A DNA stretch of 38,775 nt from Chloroflexi bacterium 13_1_40CM_65_17 (GCA_001917815.1 MNES01000028.1:1-38775); one strand, 5' to 3'. Positions 1 to 7,939 are shown, counted from the first letter of the stretch. Made by a program: numbers and translations. Notes: a model not told the origin generated them from the letters alone.

Positions 1-1
1 C

Positions 2-619
2 GAGGTGAAAGGCTCGAAGCTGCACGTCGGCGCGCTCGCACGTCACGTCGAAATTCACAACTCAGAGATCGTCAAGGACAAGCTGCCCATCCTTGCGGAG
101 GTGGCGGCAGAGATCGGCGACAACCAGGTGCGCAACATGGGCACGATGGGCGGCGTGGTCGCCCATGCCGACGCGGCGGGTGACTACCCGACGATCGCCC
201 TCATGCTCGACGCCGAGATCGTCACCAACAAGCGGTCGATAGCGGCCAAGGATTTCTTCAAAGACCTATTCACGACGCCGCTGGCATCGAACGAGATCGT
301 CACCGAGGTCGTGTTCCCGGTCGCGAACGGGCCCCACAAGTACATCAAGTTCCGCCGCCGGCTCTTCGACTGGGCCATCGTCGGCGCGGCAGCGCAGAAG
401 ATGAATGGCGACTGGCGGATCGGGTTGACGAACGTGGGCCCGACGCCCGTGCGCGCAACGGCCGTCGAGGATGCTCTGCGCAAGGGCGCCAAGCCCGAGG
501 AGGCGGCGCAGCATGCTTCCGACGGGCTGAACCCGTCGGGCGACCTGCGGGCGAGCCCCGAGTACAAGAAGCACCTTGCGCGGGTCCTCACCAGGAGGGC
601 GATAGAACAAGCGACGTAG
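2..619 (+). CDS. coxM: CO dehydrogenase medium (FAD) subunit, 5'-truncated
   Basis: C-terminal about 205 residues of the FAD-binding medium subunit of a molybdenum CO dehydrogenase-type hydroxylase, which passes electrons from the Mo site and FeS clusters to the quinone pool. The start lies outside the window; the frame is already open at base 2. The flavin motif QVRNMGTMGGVVAHADAAGD (about residues 46-65 of the visible part) is the family signature, followed by the AxDYP-like segment and the C-terminal CO_deh_flav_C region (FRRRLFDWAIVGAAAQ). It is followed 22 nt later by coxD, coxE and coxF homologues, the usual accessory genes of the cox operon. The S and L subunits are not visible and presumably lie upstream. 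Without the L-subunit active-site loop, form I CODH cannot be told from form II or another xanthine-oxidase-family enzyme. Confidence 0.88.
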   Translation, partial: EVKGSKLHVGALARHVEIHNSEIVKDKLPILAEVAAEIGDNQVRNMGTMGGVVAHADAAGDYPTIALMLDAEIVTNKRSIAAKDFFKDLFTTPLASNEIVTEVVFPVANGPHKYIKFRRRLFDWAIVGAAAQKMNGDWRIGLTNVGPTPVRATAVEDALRKGAKPEEAAQHASDGLNPSGDLRASPEYKKHLARVLTRRAIEQAT

Positions 620-641
620 CCGCCCGGTACTGTTTGTCGGG

Positions 642-1529
642 ATGACGGCTCCGGCGAGCATCGACGACGTGGAGCGGCGCCTAAGGGAGCGTCGCTATAT
701 CGGCGACCGCGGTCTTGCCACGTCCATCTTCCTGGCGTTGAAGCTCGAAAAGCCGCTCTTCATCGAGGGCGAGGCGGGCGTCGGCAAGACCGAGGCCGCG
801 AAGGTCATGGCGGAGGTGCTGGGGGCGAGGCTCATCCGCCTGCAGTGCTACGAAGGCATCGACCTGGCCCACGCCGTGTACGAATGGAACTATCCGCGGC
901 AGCTTTTGCACATCCGGCTGCTCGGCGAGGGAGAGGACCGCCGGACCGCCGAGCGGGAGATCTTCAGCCCCGAGTTTCTGCTGCGCAGGCCGCTCCTGGA
1001 CGCGATCGACAACGACGACGCCACGCCCCCGGTGCTCCTCATCGACGAGATCGACCGTTCGGACGAGGAGTTCGAGGCCTTCCTCCTGGAGCTGCTGTCC
1101 GACTTCCAGGTTTCCATTCCCGAGATCGGGACGATCAAGGCCAAGAACCCGCCGTTCGTAGTCATCACCTCGAATCGCACGCGTGAGGTGCACGACGCGC
1201 TCAAGCGCCGCTGCCTCTATCACTGGATCGATTACCCCAACCTCGAGAAGGAGGTCGAGATCGTGCGCGCTCGCGCGCCCGAGGCCGCGGATGGCCTGGC
1301 CCGCGAGGTGGCCGCACTCGTCCAGGGCCTCAGGGGCATGGAGCTTTACAAGGTGCCGGGGGTGGCCGAGACGCTGGACTGGGCCCGATCGCTCGCGGCG
1401 CTCGGCGCCACCCGCATCGACGCCCAGCTGGTGGACGCGACGCTCGGCTCGGCGCTCAAGTACCAGGAGGACCTGGAGCGCATTCGTGATCAGGTGCCCG
1501 CGCTGGTCGAGAAGGCACGGGGTGCCTGA
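642..1529 (+). CDS. coxD: MoxR-family AAA+ ATPase, CoxD-like
   Basis: 295-residue AAA+ ATPase of the MoxR/CoxD group, which works with the VWA partner CoxE to mature the Mo-Cu site of CO dehydrogenase. Walker A is GEAGVGKTE (about residues 43-51) and Walker B is VLLIDEIDRS (about 130-139); a sensor-1-like ITSNRTRE and an arginine pair (KRRCLYHWIDYP) follow. Length is normal for the family. The ATG at 642 has no Shine-Dalgarno; a TACTGT box ends 8 nt before it, so an internal leaderless start inside the operon is possible. It overlaps coxE by 8 nt, which suggests coupled translation. The function is inferred from cox operon biology; the ATPase assignment itself is certain. Confidence 0.9.
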   Translation: MTAPASIDDVERRLRERRYIGDRGLATSIFLALKLEKPLFIEGEAGVGKTEAAKVMAEVLGARLIRLQCYEGIDLAHAVYEWNYPRQLLHIRLLGEGEDRRTAEREIFSPEFLLRRPLLDAIDNDDATPPVLLIDEIDRSDEEFEAFLLELLSDFQVSIPEIGTIKAKNPPFVVITSNRTREVHDALKRRCLYHWIDYPNLEKEVEIVRARAPEAADGLAREVAALVQGLRGMELYKVPGVAETLDWARSLAALGATRIDAQLVDATLGSALKYQEDLERIRDQVPALVEKARGA

Positions 1530-2685
1530 AGGCCCGGACCTCCTGTCTCGTCTCGGCGCCTTCGCGCGGCTCCTTCACGATGCCGGCCTCGAAGCAGGGC
1601 CGCGCCGCCTGACCGACGCCACCCGAGCGCTGACGTTCGTCGACCTCAAGAAAGAGCCCGATTTCCGAAATGCTCTCCGCGCCGTCTTCGTGAGCCGGAA
1701 GGAAGACCTCCCGACCTTCGAGGCGGCCTTCGACATCTTCTGGGCGCCCCCCGATCCGCGTGCCGCTGCGGGAGTGATCCCGGGTCGCCCGCGTTCATTA
1801 CCGCTGTCGCCGGAGCGCGCCAAAGCGTGGGCGAACGCCCTCGGTCTCAACAGCTCGCAGATGGATCGGGACCAGGATCCGCGAACCGTGCCGGCCACCT
1901 CCAGCGGCTACAGCGCCGAGGAGCTGCTGCGCCAGAAAGATTTCGACTCGATGACCTGGCAAGAGACCGAGCAGGTCCGGCGTTTGCTCGAAGCGGCGCC
2001 GTGGCGGGTGGCTGAACGCAGGACGCGCCGGCTTCGTTCGGCGCGCTCGGGTCACATCGATCTCAGGCGCAGCGCGCGCCACGCAATCCGATCCAGCGGC
2101 GAGCTGGTGCAGCTGTTTCGCCGCAAGCCGCGAATGCGGCGGCGCCCCATCGTCCTGGTGTGCGACGTCAGCGGTTCGATGGAGCGCTATTCGCGGCTGC
2201 TGATGATCTTCGCCCACGCGATCGCGCGCCGGGAGGACCTGGAGGCATTCGTGTTCTCCACTCGGCTCACGCGCATCACGCGTCTGCTCCGCCAACGCGA
2301 CATCGATCGCGCTCTTACCTCGGTCAGCAAGGGCGTTCGCGACTTCAGCGGAGGCACTCGCATCGGCGACGCGCTCGCCGACTTCAACCGGCGCTGGGCG
2401 CGGCGCGTCCTGGGCCACGGCGCGGTGGTGATCATCGTCAGCGACGGCTGGGACCGTGGCGATCCTGATCAGCTCACCGCGGAGCTCATCCACTTGCGGC
2501 GCTCGGCGCACAGGCTCATCTGGCTCAATCCGCTGCTCGGTTCTGAGGGCTACCAGCCGCTCACGCGGGGCATGGCCGCGGCTCTTCCGTACTGTGACGA
2601 TTTCCTGGCCGCACACAACGTGCAGGCGCTGGACGACCTGGGGCGCATGCTCGCGAAACTCGACAGCCGGCCTGTGCGGAGATAG
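1522..2685 (+). CDS. coxE: VWA-domain protein, CoxE-like
   Basis: 387-residue CoxE/VWA-containing protein (DUF58/CoxE group), partner of the MoxR ATPase in CO dehydrogenase metal-centre assembly. The VWA MIDAS motif DVSGSM (DxSxS) lies in VLVCDVSGSMERYSR, about residues 212-226, followed by FSGGTRIGDAL carrying the conserved Thr and by VIIVSDGWDRGD carrying the conserved Asp. The N-terminal half is helical and charged, as is usual for CoxE. I place the start at GTG 1522, inside the end of coxD (8-nt overlap), because the protein then begins with a plausible helix; the frame stays open further upstream, but only as an antisense-like shadow of coxD. The stop is 3 nt before the xdhC start, so this is one operon. 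Confidence 0.87.
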   Translation: MPEGPDLLSRLGAFARLLHDAGLEAGPRRLTDATRALTFVDLKKEPDFRNALRAVFVSRKEDLPTFEAAFDIFWAPPDPRAAAGVIPGRPRSLPLSPERAKAWANALGLNSSQMDRDQDPRTVPATSSGYSAEELLRQKDFDSMTWQETEQVRRLLEAAPWRVAERRTRRLRSARSGHIDLRRSARHAIRSSGELVQLFRRKPRMRRRPIVLVCDVSGSMERYSRLLMIFAHAIARREDLEAFVFSTRLTRITRLLRQRDIDRALTSVSKGVRDFSGGTRIGDALADFNRRWARRVLGHGAVVIIVSDGWDRGDPDQLTAELIHLRRSAHRLIWLNPLLGSEGYQPLTRGMAAALPYCDDFLAAHNVQALDDLGRMLAKLDSRPVRR

Positions 2686-2688
2686 GGC

Positions 2689-3660
2689 ATGCGAGAGGTG
2701 CTGAGCGAGCTGAAAGTGTGGACTGCCGACCGAGAACAGATCGCGCTCGCTACCGTTGTCGAGACCTGGGGCTCGAGCCCGCGCCCCCTGGGCTCGAAGA
2801 TGGTGGTCACGCGGTCGGGCAAGATGGCGGGATCGGTTTCCAACGGCTGCATCGAGGGGGCGGTCTTCGAGGAGGCGCAGAAGGTGTTGAAGGCCGGGGC
2901 GCCGAACCTTGCAGCCTTCGGGGTCACCGACGACGTCGCGTTCTCCGTGGGGCTGGCTTGCGGCGGCCACATCGAAGTGTTCGTCCAGCCTTTCGGCGCG
3001 GTTCATCAGCAGCTTATGGAGCTGCTGGACGAGAACCGCCCGGCGACGCTGCGCACCAACCTGGTCACCGGCGAGACCACCGCCACCGCGGGGACGCCGT
3101 CGGGGTCGGAGCTCGCCCGTCGAGAAGGCGATTGGTTCATCGAACCGTTTCGCCGGCCGGCGCATTTGGTGATCGTCGGTGCGATCCACATCGCGATCCC
3201 GCTGCACAGGCTCGCCAAGCTGATGGGCTACCGGGTGACCGTGATCGATGCGCGGGCCAAGTTCGCTACCAGGGAACGCTTTCCCGATGCGGACGAGCTG
3301 ATCGTTGCGTGGCCTGATGAGGCCGCATCAAAGCTGAAGCTCGACAACTCGACGTACGTCGTGATCCTCACGCACGATCCGAAGTTCGACCTGCCGGCGC
3401 TGCGGTCCGTGCTCGGGGAGGACGTGGGCTACATCGGCGCGATCGGCAGCCGCAAGACCAACGAGAACCGGTTCGTGGCGCTGCGCGAGGAAGGCTTCAC
3501 GGAGGAACAGCTTTCGCGCGTCCACGGCCCGATCGGCCTCGACCTCGGCGGGCGTGGAGCAGAGGAGACCGCCCTGGGAATCCTGGCGGAGATCACCGCG
3601 GTCCGGTTTGGGGGCTCTGGATCATCAATGCGTGGGGTTCGCAGGCCCTCAGTCCCTTAG
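2689..3660 (+). CDS. coxF: XdhC/CoxF family Mo-cofactor insertion protein
   Basis: 323-residue XdhC/CoxI-family protein. The family binds molybdenum cofactor, aids its sulfuration and delivers it to xanthine-dehydrogenase-type hydroxylases. The N-terminal XdhC_CoxI domain (residues 1-110) carries GSSPRPLGSKMVV, GSVSNGCIEGAV and LACGGHIEVF; a Rossmann-like C-terminal domain (about 160-305) carries GAIGSRKT and GPIGLDLGGRGAEETALGI. The Rossmann loop reads VIVGAIHIA where most members have GAGHVA, so the second glycine is replaced by Ile. It begins 3 nt after coxE and is the last gene of the visible cox cluster. The last about 20 residues are low in complexity, and the stop codon is shared in a TTAG tetranucleotide with the convergent CGNR gene. 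Confidence 0.88.
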   Translation: MREVLSELKVWTADREQIALATVVETWGSSPRPLGSKMVVTRSGKMAGSVSNGCIEGAVFEEAQKVLKAGAPNLAAFGVTDDVAFSVGLACGGHIEVFVQPFGAVHQQLMELLDENRPATLRTNLVTGETTATAGTPSGSELARREGDWFIEPFRRPAHLVIVGAIHIAIPLHRLAKLMGYRVTVIDARAKFATRERFPDADELIVAWPDEAASKLKLDNSTYVVILTHDPKFDLPALRSVLGEDVGYIGAIGSRKTNENRFVALREEGFTEEQLSRVHGPIGLDLGGRGAEETALGILAEITAVRFGGSGSSMRGVRRPSVP

Positions 3661-4211
3661 ACCCCGGACTTCGCGCGTTCCCGGAATCGCCTTGCTTTCT
3701 GGCGGTTGCCGCAGGAGGCCATGGTGCACCACCGGCTCGAATGGTTGCGAGACAAGTCGTAGAACGCCCACCGGCACGTCTGCGAGTCGCACAGCTTTAG
3801 CCGGCCCCAGTCCTCCTCGGCCATAGCCGCGAACACCGCGGCAACCACGCGCCCCATGGCGCCGGCGACCCCGCCGGCTTCGGGTTCCAGGCGCGCCTTG
3901 CCGTCTGCGCCGAAGCGCGCCCGCAGCCGGCTGGCGGTGGCAGCCTCATTCAGGATGGCGATGTCCAGCGGGTAGACCTTGCCGCCCGAGTGGGCTCCGA
4001 TCAGGCCGCGGATTGCTTCGCGTACGGCGATCGCATGCTTCAAGTCGCCTTCGGTGACCGTCTGCCCTGGTTCGAGCAACCCACGTGCAAGCAGCCAGGC
4101 GCCAAGCGTGTTTGGATCTGAAAGCTCTTCGGGACCATCCTGCAGGTCGACCGAGTTCACATAGGCCTGCACCAAGCCCAGAACGCCGGTTGCGCTGTCT
4201 CGATCGGCCAT
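3657..4211 (-). CDS. CGNR zinc-finger protein (ABATE-type regulator)
   Basis: About 184-residue protein with an N-terminal ABATE-like region (GLVQAYVNSVDLQDG, then LGAWLLARGLL) and a C-terminal CGNR zinc finger: LKLCDSQTCRWAFYDLSRN and WCTMASCGNRQKARRFRER supply the CxxxxC...CxxxCGN ligands. The family is presumed to regulate stress-related transcription; its target here is unknown. The frame is open to 4352, but I choose ATG 4211 because a perfect TATAAT lies on the minus strand at 4227-4222, 10 nt upstream, giving an almost leaderless mRNA; ATG 4271 is the alternative. It is divergent from the 70-residue gene at 4303 and convergent with xdhC (4-nt overlap). Autoregulation is possible but unproven. 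Confidence 0.85.
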   Translation of the reverse strand: MADRDSATGVLGLVQAYVNSVDLQDGPEELSDPNTLGAWLLARGLLEPGQTVTEGDLKHAIAVREAIRGLIGAHSGGKVYPLDIAILNEAATASRLRARFGADGKARLEPEAGGVAGAMGRVVAAVFAAMAEEDWGRLKLCDSQTCRWAFYDLSRNHSSRWCTMASCGNRQKARRFRERAKSGV

Positions 4212-4221
4212 CTCGAGCTGA

Positions 4222-4262
4222 ATTATATCCCTAACCCACGATAGCCTAACATCGGTTATAAT
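4222..4262. promoter_or_regulatory. Two opposed TATAAT promoters between the CGNR gene and a small gene
   Basis: Perfect TATAAT hexamers point both ways: minus at 4227-4222 (towards the CGNR gene) and plus at 4257-4262 (towards the gene at 4303). Neither has a good -35. The 29 bp between them hold an imperfect inverted repeat (TAAC-cca-CGAT at 4232-4242 against ATCGGTTA at 4251-4258), and TAAC recurs at 4232, 4247 and 4262, 15 bp apart. This AT-rich island contrasts with the GC-rich surroundings. An operator is inferred. Confidence 0.6.
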
Positions 4263-4289
4263 AACTGGCATAACGCTAAAGGTGGTTAC

Positions 4290-4295
4290 AGGAGG
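4290..4295 (+). promoter_or_regulatory. Strong Shine-Dalgarno AGGAGG of the 70-residue gene
   Basis: AGGAGG ends 7 nt before ATG 4303. It is one of the few perfect ribosome-binding sites in the window and decides this start against the earlier in-frame GTG at 4282. Confidence 0.75.
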
Positions 4296-4302
4296 ACAAG
4301 AG

Positions 4303-4515
4303 ATGTACCCGTACACGAACGAAGACGCGGCTTGGCAGCGCCTGCAGGACATACAGCGCGAGATGGAAAACAGCCGGTTGATGGCGGCTTCCCAGCCGCG
4401 GGTCGCGCTCGAGACTCTCGGACGCCTGGCGGGTCGGGTCTGGCTGCTGGCGGGGCTCGCGTCCCGGCGGCCACCGCGGAAGCGACCGCACTCGATCCGG
4501 CACGACGCCGCCTAG
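4303..4515 (+). CDS. Small hypothetical protein, 70 aa
   Basis: I do not recognise this family. The protein starts MYPYTNEDAAWQRLQDIQRE, an amphipathic acidic/aromatic helix, followed by a basic stretch and a short hydrophobic run (RVWLLAGLA, about residues 47-55), and ends strongly basic (RRPPRKRP). It has its own promoter (TATAAT 4257-4262) and a perfect Shine-Dalgarno, which is better evidence of expression than its length gives. It is divergent from the CGNR regulator, so it may be that regulator's target, and it shares a CTAG stop tetranucleotide with the convergent nfo gene. The hydrophobic run is too short for a sure membrane span. Confidence 0.7.
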   Translation: MYPYTNEDAAWQRLQDIQREMENSRLMAASQPRVALETLGRLAGRVWLLAGLASRRPPRKRPHSIRHDAA

Positions 4516-5357
4516 CCGGCAGCCAGCTTGCGGAGCACGGCAACCTGCTCGGCATCCGGCCCGTTGCCGGCTCCCGGGACCTCGAGGATGAAGGGCAGCT
4601 TGGCGAGGCGCGGCTCGTGAAGCAGCGCGCGAAAGCCTTCCTTGCCGATCTGACCATCACCGATGTTGGCGTGACGGTCCCGGTTGGAACCGAGGCCGGT
4701 GACCGAGTCGTTGCAGTGGATGACCTCGACGTGCTTCAACCCGATCACGCGGTCGAGCTCGTCGATGGTCTGGGCCACGTCAGCGGGCGTCCGCTCGTCG
4801 TACCCGGACGCGAATGCATGACAGGTGTCGAAACAAACACCGACGCGCGGATCACGAAGACCGTCGAGCATGGTCGCGATCTCCTCGAAGCGCGCGCCGA
4901 CGCTGCCGCCGAGCCCCGCGTTGTTCTCGATCAGCAGGCGTGCTGTCTTGGGATCGGCGCGCTCCAGGACCTTACTGATGTGCTCGAGGATCGAGGGCAA
5001 GCGAGTTTCGAAGCCCGTGCCCTTATGCGACCCGGTGTGGAAGATCACGCCGTTGACGCCGAGCTCATCGGCTGACCTGAGGTACCCCGTCAGCGTGCTT
5101 TCCGAGCGCTGCCGCAGCGTCGGATCGTCACCGGCCAGGTTGATCAGGTAGACCGCATGGAAGTAGAAGGGAGGCCGGCCATGCTTGGCAGCCGCCTCCT
5201 TGAAAGTCGAGATCCGCACCTCGTCGAGCTTCGGGGAGCCCCAGAAGCCGGGCGGAGTGGGGTGGACTTGAATCGCGTCGGCGCCCATCGCCTTGGCACG
5301 TTCGAATGACAGGTGCAGCCCGCCCGACGAGTCGACGTGGGCGCCGATGATGGGCAC
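4512..5357 (-). CDS. nfo: Endonuclease IV (AP endonuclease)
   Basis: 281-residue TIM-barrel AP endonuclease of the Nfo/AP endonuclease 2 family, cutting 5' of abasic sites in base excision repair with a three-zinc centre. Metal-ligand motifs in order: IGAHVDSSGG at the N-terminus, FHAVYLINLA, IFHTGSHKG, LLIENNAG (Glu), VCFDTCHAFASGYD, EVIHCNDS, DRHANIGDGQIG and FILEVPG. Length is normal. The start is GTG 5357; a TAATCT box sits at 5369-5364, 6 nt upstream, so the mRNA is probably leaderless. It is divergent from the nucleotidyltransferase gene, with only 64 bp between starts. Confidence 0.95.
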   Translation of the reverse strand: MPIIGAHVDSSGGLHLSFERAKAMGADAIQVHPTPPGFWGSPKLDEVRISTFKEAAAKHGRPPFYFHAVYLINLAGDDPTLRQRSESTLTGYLRSADELGVNGVIFHTGSHKGTGFETRLPSILEHISKVLERADPKTARLLIENNAGLGGSVGARFEEIATMLDGLRDPRVGVCFDTCHAFASGYDERTPADVAQTIDELDRVIGLKHVEVIHCNDSVTGLGSNRDRHANIGDGQIGKEGFRALLHEPRLAKLPFILEVPGAGNGPDAEQVAVLRKLAAG

Positions 5358-5363
5358 CCGATG

Positions 5364-5415
5364 AGATTAAGGGGTCCCAGCCGTGGGGTCGGATTCCGGT
5401 CCGGTCTGCCATATT
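5364..5415. promoter_or_regulatory. Divergent leaderless-type -10 boxes, nfo / nucleotidyltransferase
   Basis: On minus, TAATCT (5369-5364) is 6 nt before the nfo GTG; on plus, CATATT (5410-5415) is 6 nt before GTG 5422. No Shine-Dalgarno is present on either side. The equal 6-nt spacing fits the leaderless pattern seen elsewhere in the window. Confidence 0.45.
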
Positions 5416-5421
5416 GGGAGC

Positions 5422-6372
5422 GTGGCCGTTTTTGTGATGAGTGACCTGGAGCTGCCGATCCGGGGCCGCACGTATCGCGAACCGGAAGGACCGCACAGCA
5501 TGGTCGTGCGGGGGCGGGATATCGAGGCCGGCCTGCAGCACGTCGCGGCCCGTAAAGACTGCAGGGCCGTGGCGGTGATCGGCCTGCCCAAGGAGGATCG
5601 CGACCTGAGCGTTCTCGCCGGGCGTCGCCTGTTCCTGGTCGACTCCGACGGCGCGCGCCTGCACGATTTCGCGGAGAAGGCGCTGCGCGCCGAAGCCGAG
5701 GTCGAATGGATCCGCTCGGCCTCGCCACCATTCGATCGCCTGGCGGACGCCCTGCTGCCCGTCGGCGCGGTGATCCTTGCCGCCGGCTCCAGTTCGCGCA
5801 TGCACGGCTCGCAGAAGCTGCTCCTCGAGTTCGACGGCCGGCCCATGATCAAATCGGTGATCGAGGCGGCGTCGGATGGCGGCTGCCATCAAATCCTGGT
5901 CGTCTATTCGTCCGACGAGGTCAGGCGAGCGGTCAGCGGCGACGCCGAGCTCGTCTACAACCCTCGCGCTGAAACAGGCATGGCGTCCTCGCTTCAGGCC
6001 GGCCTGCGGGCGATGCGCACTGACATGGAGGCCGCGCTGGTGATGCTGGGCGATCAGCCGATGGTCGGTTCGCGCACCGTCGCCGTGCTGCTGCGGGCGT
6101 GGCGACGCGAGGGCTCGCGGCCCGCGGTCGCCGTGGCCGGCGGAGGTGGAGGCAGATGGACGCCGCCGGTGGTGCTCGCGCGTGAGCTGTGGGACGAGCT
6201 CTTCACGCTCGAAGGCGATGCCGGTGCGCGCCAGGTGCTCGATAAGAGGCCGGAGCTGGTCGACATCGTGCCGGCGCCCGATAGCGATCGCCTAGATGAC
6301 GTCGACACGCCAGAGGACTACGCCAAGATCGTCAGGCTCTTCCCGCGACCGAAACCAACCCAGAAGGCCTAG
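5422..6372 (+). CDS. mocA: MobA/MocA-like molybdopterin nucleotidyltransferase with extra N-terminal domain
   Basis: 316-residue protein. Residues about 115-316 form an NTP_transf_3/MobA-like fold: AVILAAGSSSRMHGSQKLLL (nucleotide-binding signature), YNPRAETGMASSLQAGL, LVMLGDQPMV (metal-binding Asp) and DDVDTPEDYAKI. Such enzymes add CMP or GMP to molybdopterin; the MocA type serves xanthine-dehydrogenase/CODH-family hydroxylases and often lies near xdhC, as here (1.8 kb from coxF). The first about 114 residues (LPIRGRTYREPEGPHS...) match nothing I know; they look folded, with beta strands and a helix, and include VAVIGLPKEDRDLSVLAGRR. GTG 5422 is chosen for its leaderless-type box; ATG 5437 is nearly as good. 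Only 2 nt separate it from lysE. The exact nucleotide used is unknown. Confidence 0.8.
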   Translation: MAVFVMSDLELPIRGRTYREPEGPHSMVVRGRDIEAGLQHVAARKDCRAVAVIGLPKEDRDLSVLAGRRLFLVDSDGARLHDFAEKALRAEAEVEWIRSASPPFDRLADALLPVGAVILAAGSSSRMHGSQKLLLEFDGRPMIKSVIEAASDGGCHQILVVYSSDEVRRAVSGDAELVYNPRAETGMASSLQAGLRAMRTDMEAALVMLGDQPMVGSRTVAVLLRAWRREGSRPAVAVAGGGGGRWTPPVVLARELWDELFTLEGDAGARQVLDKRPELVDIVPAPDSDRLDDVDTPEDYAKIVRLFPRPKPTQKA

Positions 6373-6374
6373 TC

Positions 6375-7043
6375 GTGGAGCTCGACGCGCGGCTGTTCGC
6401 CTGGGTGGCGCTGTCGGCGTTGATCATCGCGACACCGGGACCAGACACCGCGCTGATCATCCGCAACGCGCTCGCAGGAGGACCTCGTGCGTCGACGATG
6501 TCCGCGCTGGGGGTAGCGGTCGGCATCCTCGCCTGGGCCTCCGCCGCAACGTTGGGAGTCGGAGTCCTCCTCGAACGTTCTTCGACCGCGTTCACCATCC
6601 TCAAGCTGGCGGGCGCGGCCTACCTCTGCTATCTCGGCGCGCGAAGTCTGCTCGGCTCCCCACCACGTGGGGAGCTCCGGCCTACGACTGGGGTCCCCGC
6701 GCCATCGGCGCGGGAGGGCGCCGGTGAGGGGAGGTCCAACCGGCTCGGCGACCGAAGCGCTTGGAGCCAGGGCCTTTTCAGCAACCTGCTGAACCCCAAG
6801 ACGGGGGCGTTCTTCGTCACGGTGATGCCCCAGTTCACCATCGCCGGCGACCCCGCAATCCGCCTCGTATTGATGATCGCCGTCTTCGAGGTCATGCTCC
6901 TGGCCTGGCTCATCCCGTACGGGCATGTTGTGAGCAGGCTCGGGCGGAGCGGCTTGGGTGCGCGCGTCCGGCGCTTCATGACCAGGCTCACCGGGGTCGT
7001 CCTGATCGGGCTGGGCGCAAGGCTGGCTTTCGAGCGCCGCTGA
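6375..7043 (+). CDS. LysE/RhtB-family exporter
   Basis: 222-residue inner-membrane exporter of the LysE/RhtB family (amino-acid or metabolite efflux). Signature [15 protein letters not shown] follows the first TM helix (about residues 18-32); helices follow at about 44-64 and 70-90, and [17 protein letters not shown] marks the fourth family motif, with two or three C-terminal helices. The cytoplasmic loop at about residues 94-120 is Pro/Gly/Arg-rich and is encoded by a palindromic insertion (see the repeat at 6655). The start is GTG 6375, 2 nt after the nucleotidyltransferase stop. The substrate cannot be told from sequence. Confidence 0.88.
   Translation: MELDARLFAWVALSALIIATPGPDTALIIRNALAGGPRASTMSALGVAVGILAWASAATLGVGVLLERSSTAFTILKLAGAAYLCYLGARSLLGSPPRGELRPTTGVPAPSAREGAGEGRSNRLGDRSAWSQGLFSNLLNPKTGAFFVTVMPQFTIAGDPAIRLVLMIAVFEVMLLAWLIPYGHVVSRLGRSGLGARVRRFMTRLTGVVLIGLGARLAFERR
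6655..6733. repeat. Palindromic insertion within lysE, translated in frame
   Basis: Two perfect hairpins stand in tandem: GCTCCCCAC-cac-GTGGGGAGC (6655-6675, 9-bp arms) and CCCGCGCC-atc-GGCGCGGG (6696-6714, 8-bp arms), with GGGGTCCCC just before the second. The ends form an imperfect outer inverted repeat: CTCCCCACC (6656-6664) against GGTGAGGGGAG (6723-6733), with a 2-nt bulge. The whole is about 79 nt and keeps the lysE frame, coding a loop between two membrane helices. No second copy is visible in the window, so mobility is inference from shape. Confidence 0.6.
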
Positions 7044-7098
7044 ATCCGCTCGGCGTACGATTCCCAATAGTGCTAGTGATTGCTCTAGGAGTGGAGAC

Positions 7099-7938
7099 TT
7101 GAAGGGTCGCCGCAGCCGGGCGAAGGGCACATGGCAGCGCTCAGGCGATTACGAAGACATCGTCTATGAGACGTGGGACGGCATCGCCAAGATCACGATC
7201 AACCGCCCCGAGGTTCGCAACGCGTTCCGGCCCACCACCGTCTTCGAGATGTCGAAAGCCTTCGAGGCGGCGCGAGACGATCTGAAGGTCGGCGTCGTCA
7301 TCTTGACCGGAGCCGGCACCGAGGCGTTCTGCTCCGGCGGCGATCAGCGGATCCGAGGCGATGACGGCTACATCGATCCCAAGGGCACGGGCCGGCTCAA
7401 CGTGCTCGACCTTCAGGTCCAGATCAGGCGCTTGCCAAAACCGGTTATCGCGATGGTCGCCGGCTACGCGATCGGTGGAGGTCATGTGCTCCATGTCGTT
7501 TGCGACCTGACGATCGCCGCCGATAACGCTCGTTTCGGCCAGACCGGCCCAAGGGTGGGCAGCTTCGATGGCGGCTACGGCGCAGGACTTCTCGCCCGCA
7601 TCGTCGGCCAGAAAAAGGCGCGCGAGATCTGGTTCCTGTGCGAGCAGTACGACGCCCAGCAGGCTCTGGACATGGGCCTCGTAAACAAGGTCGTGCCCCT
7701 CGCGTCGCTCGAAGAGGAGACGGTTGCCTGGTGCCGGCGGATCCTCGAGCTCAGCCCGCTCGCGCTGCGCATGCTCAAGGCCGGCCTCAATGCGGCCGAT
7801 GACGGCCTCGCAGGCATCCAGCAGCTCGCGGGCGACGCGACGCTTCTCTACTACATGAGCGAAGAGGCGCAGGAGGGCCGCGACGCGTACGTGCAGAAAC
7901 GGAAACCAAACTTCGCCAAGTTCCCGAAACGACCCTGA
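7099..7938 (+). CDS. menB: 1,4-dihydroxy-2-naphthoyl-CoA synthase
   Basis: 279-residue crotonase-fold enzyme closing the second ring of the menaquinone headgroup (OSB-CoA to DHNA-CoA). N-terminal [20 protein letters not shown] and [19 protein letters not shown] are typical of MenB; the oxyanion-hole region is [20 protein letters not shown], and [13 protein letters not shown] is the MenB-specific catalytic loop with its Asp. The C-terminus FAKFPKRP also matches MenB. The start is TTG 7099, supported by AGGAG about 8 nt upstream. It lies 2 nt before menA, so the two form one operon with the small gene at 8833. Confidence 0.95.
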   Translation: MKGRRSRAKGTWQRSGDYEDIVYETWDGIAKITINRPEVRNAFRPTTVFEMSKAFEAARDDLKVGVVILTGAGTEAFCSGGDQRIRGDDGYIDPKGTGRLNVLDLQVQIRRLPKPVIAMVAGYAIGGGHVLHVVCDLTIAADNARFGQTGPRVGSFDGGYGAGLLARIVGQKKAREIWFLCEQYDAQQALDMGLVNKVVPLASLEEETVAWCRRILELSPLALRMLKAGLNAADDGLAGIQQLAGDATLLYYMSEEAQEGRDAYVQKRKPNFAKFPKRP

Positions 7939-7939
7939 G

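Noticed and set aside
1798-3207. 469-codon open frame on minus, opposite coxE and xdhC
   Set aside because: Composition is Arg/His/Ala-rich and matches no family; both plus-strand genes carry clear motifs. A GC-rich antisense shadow.
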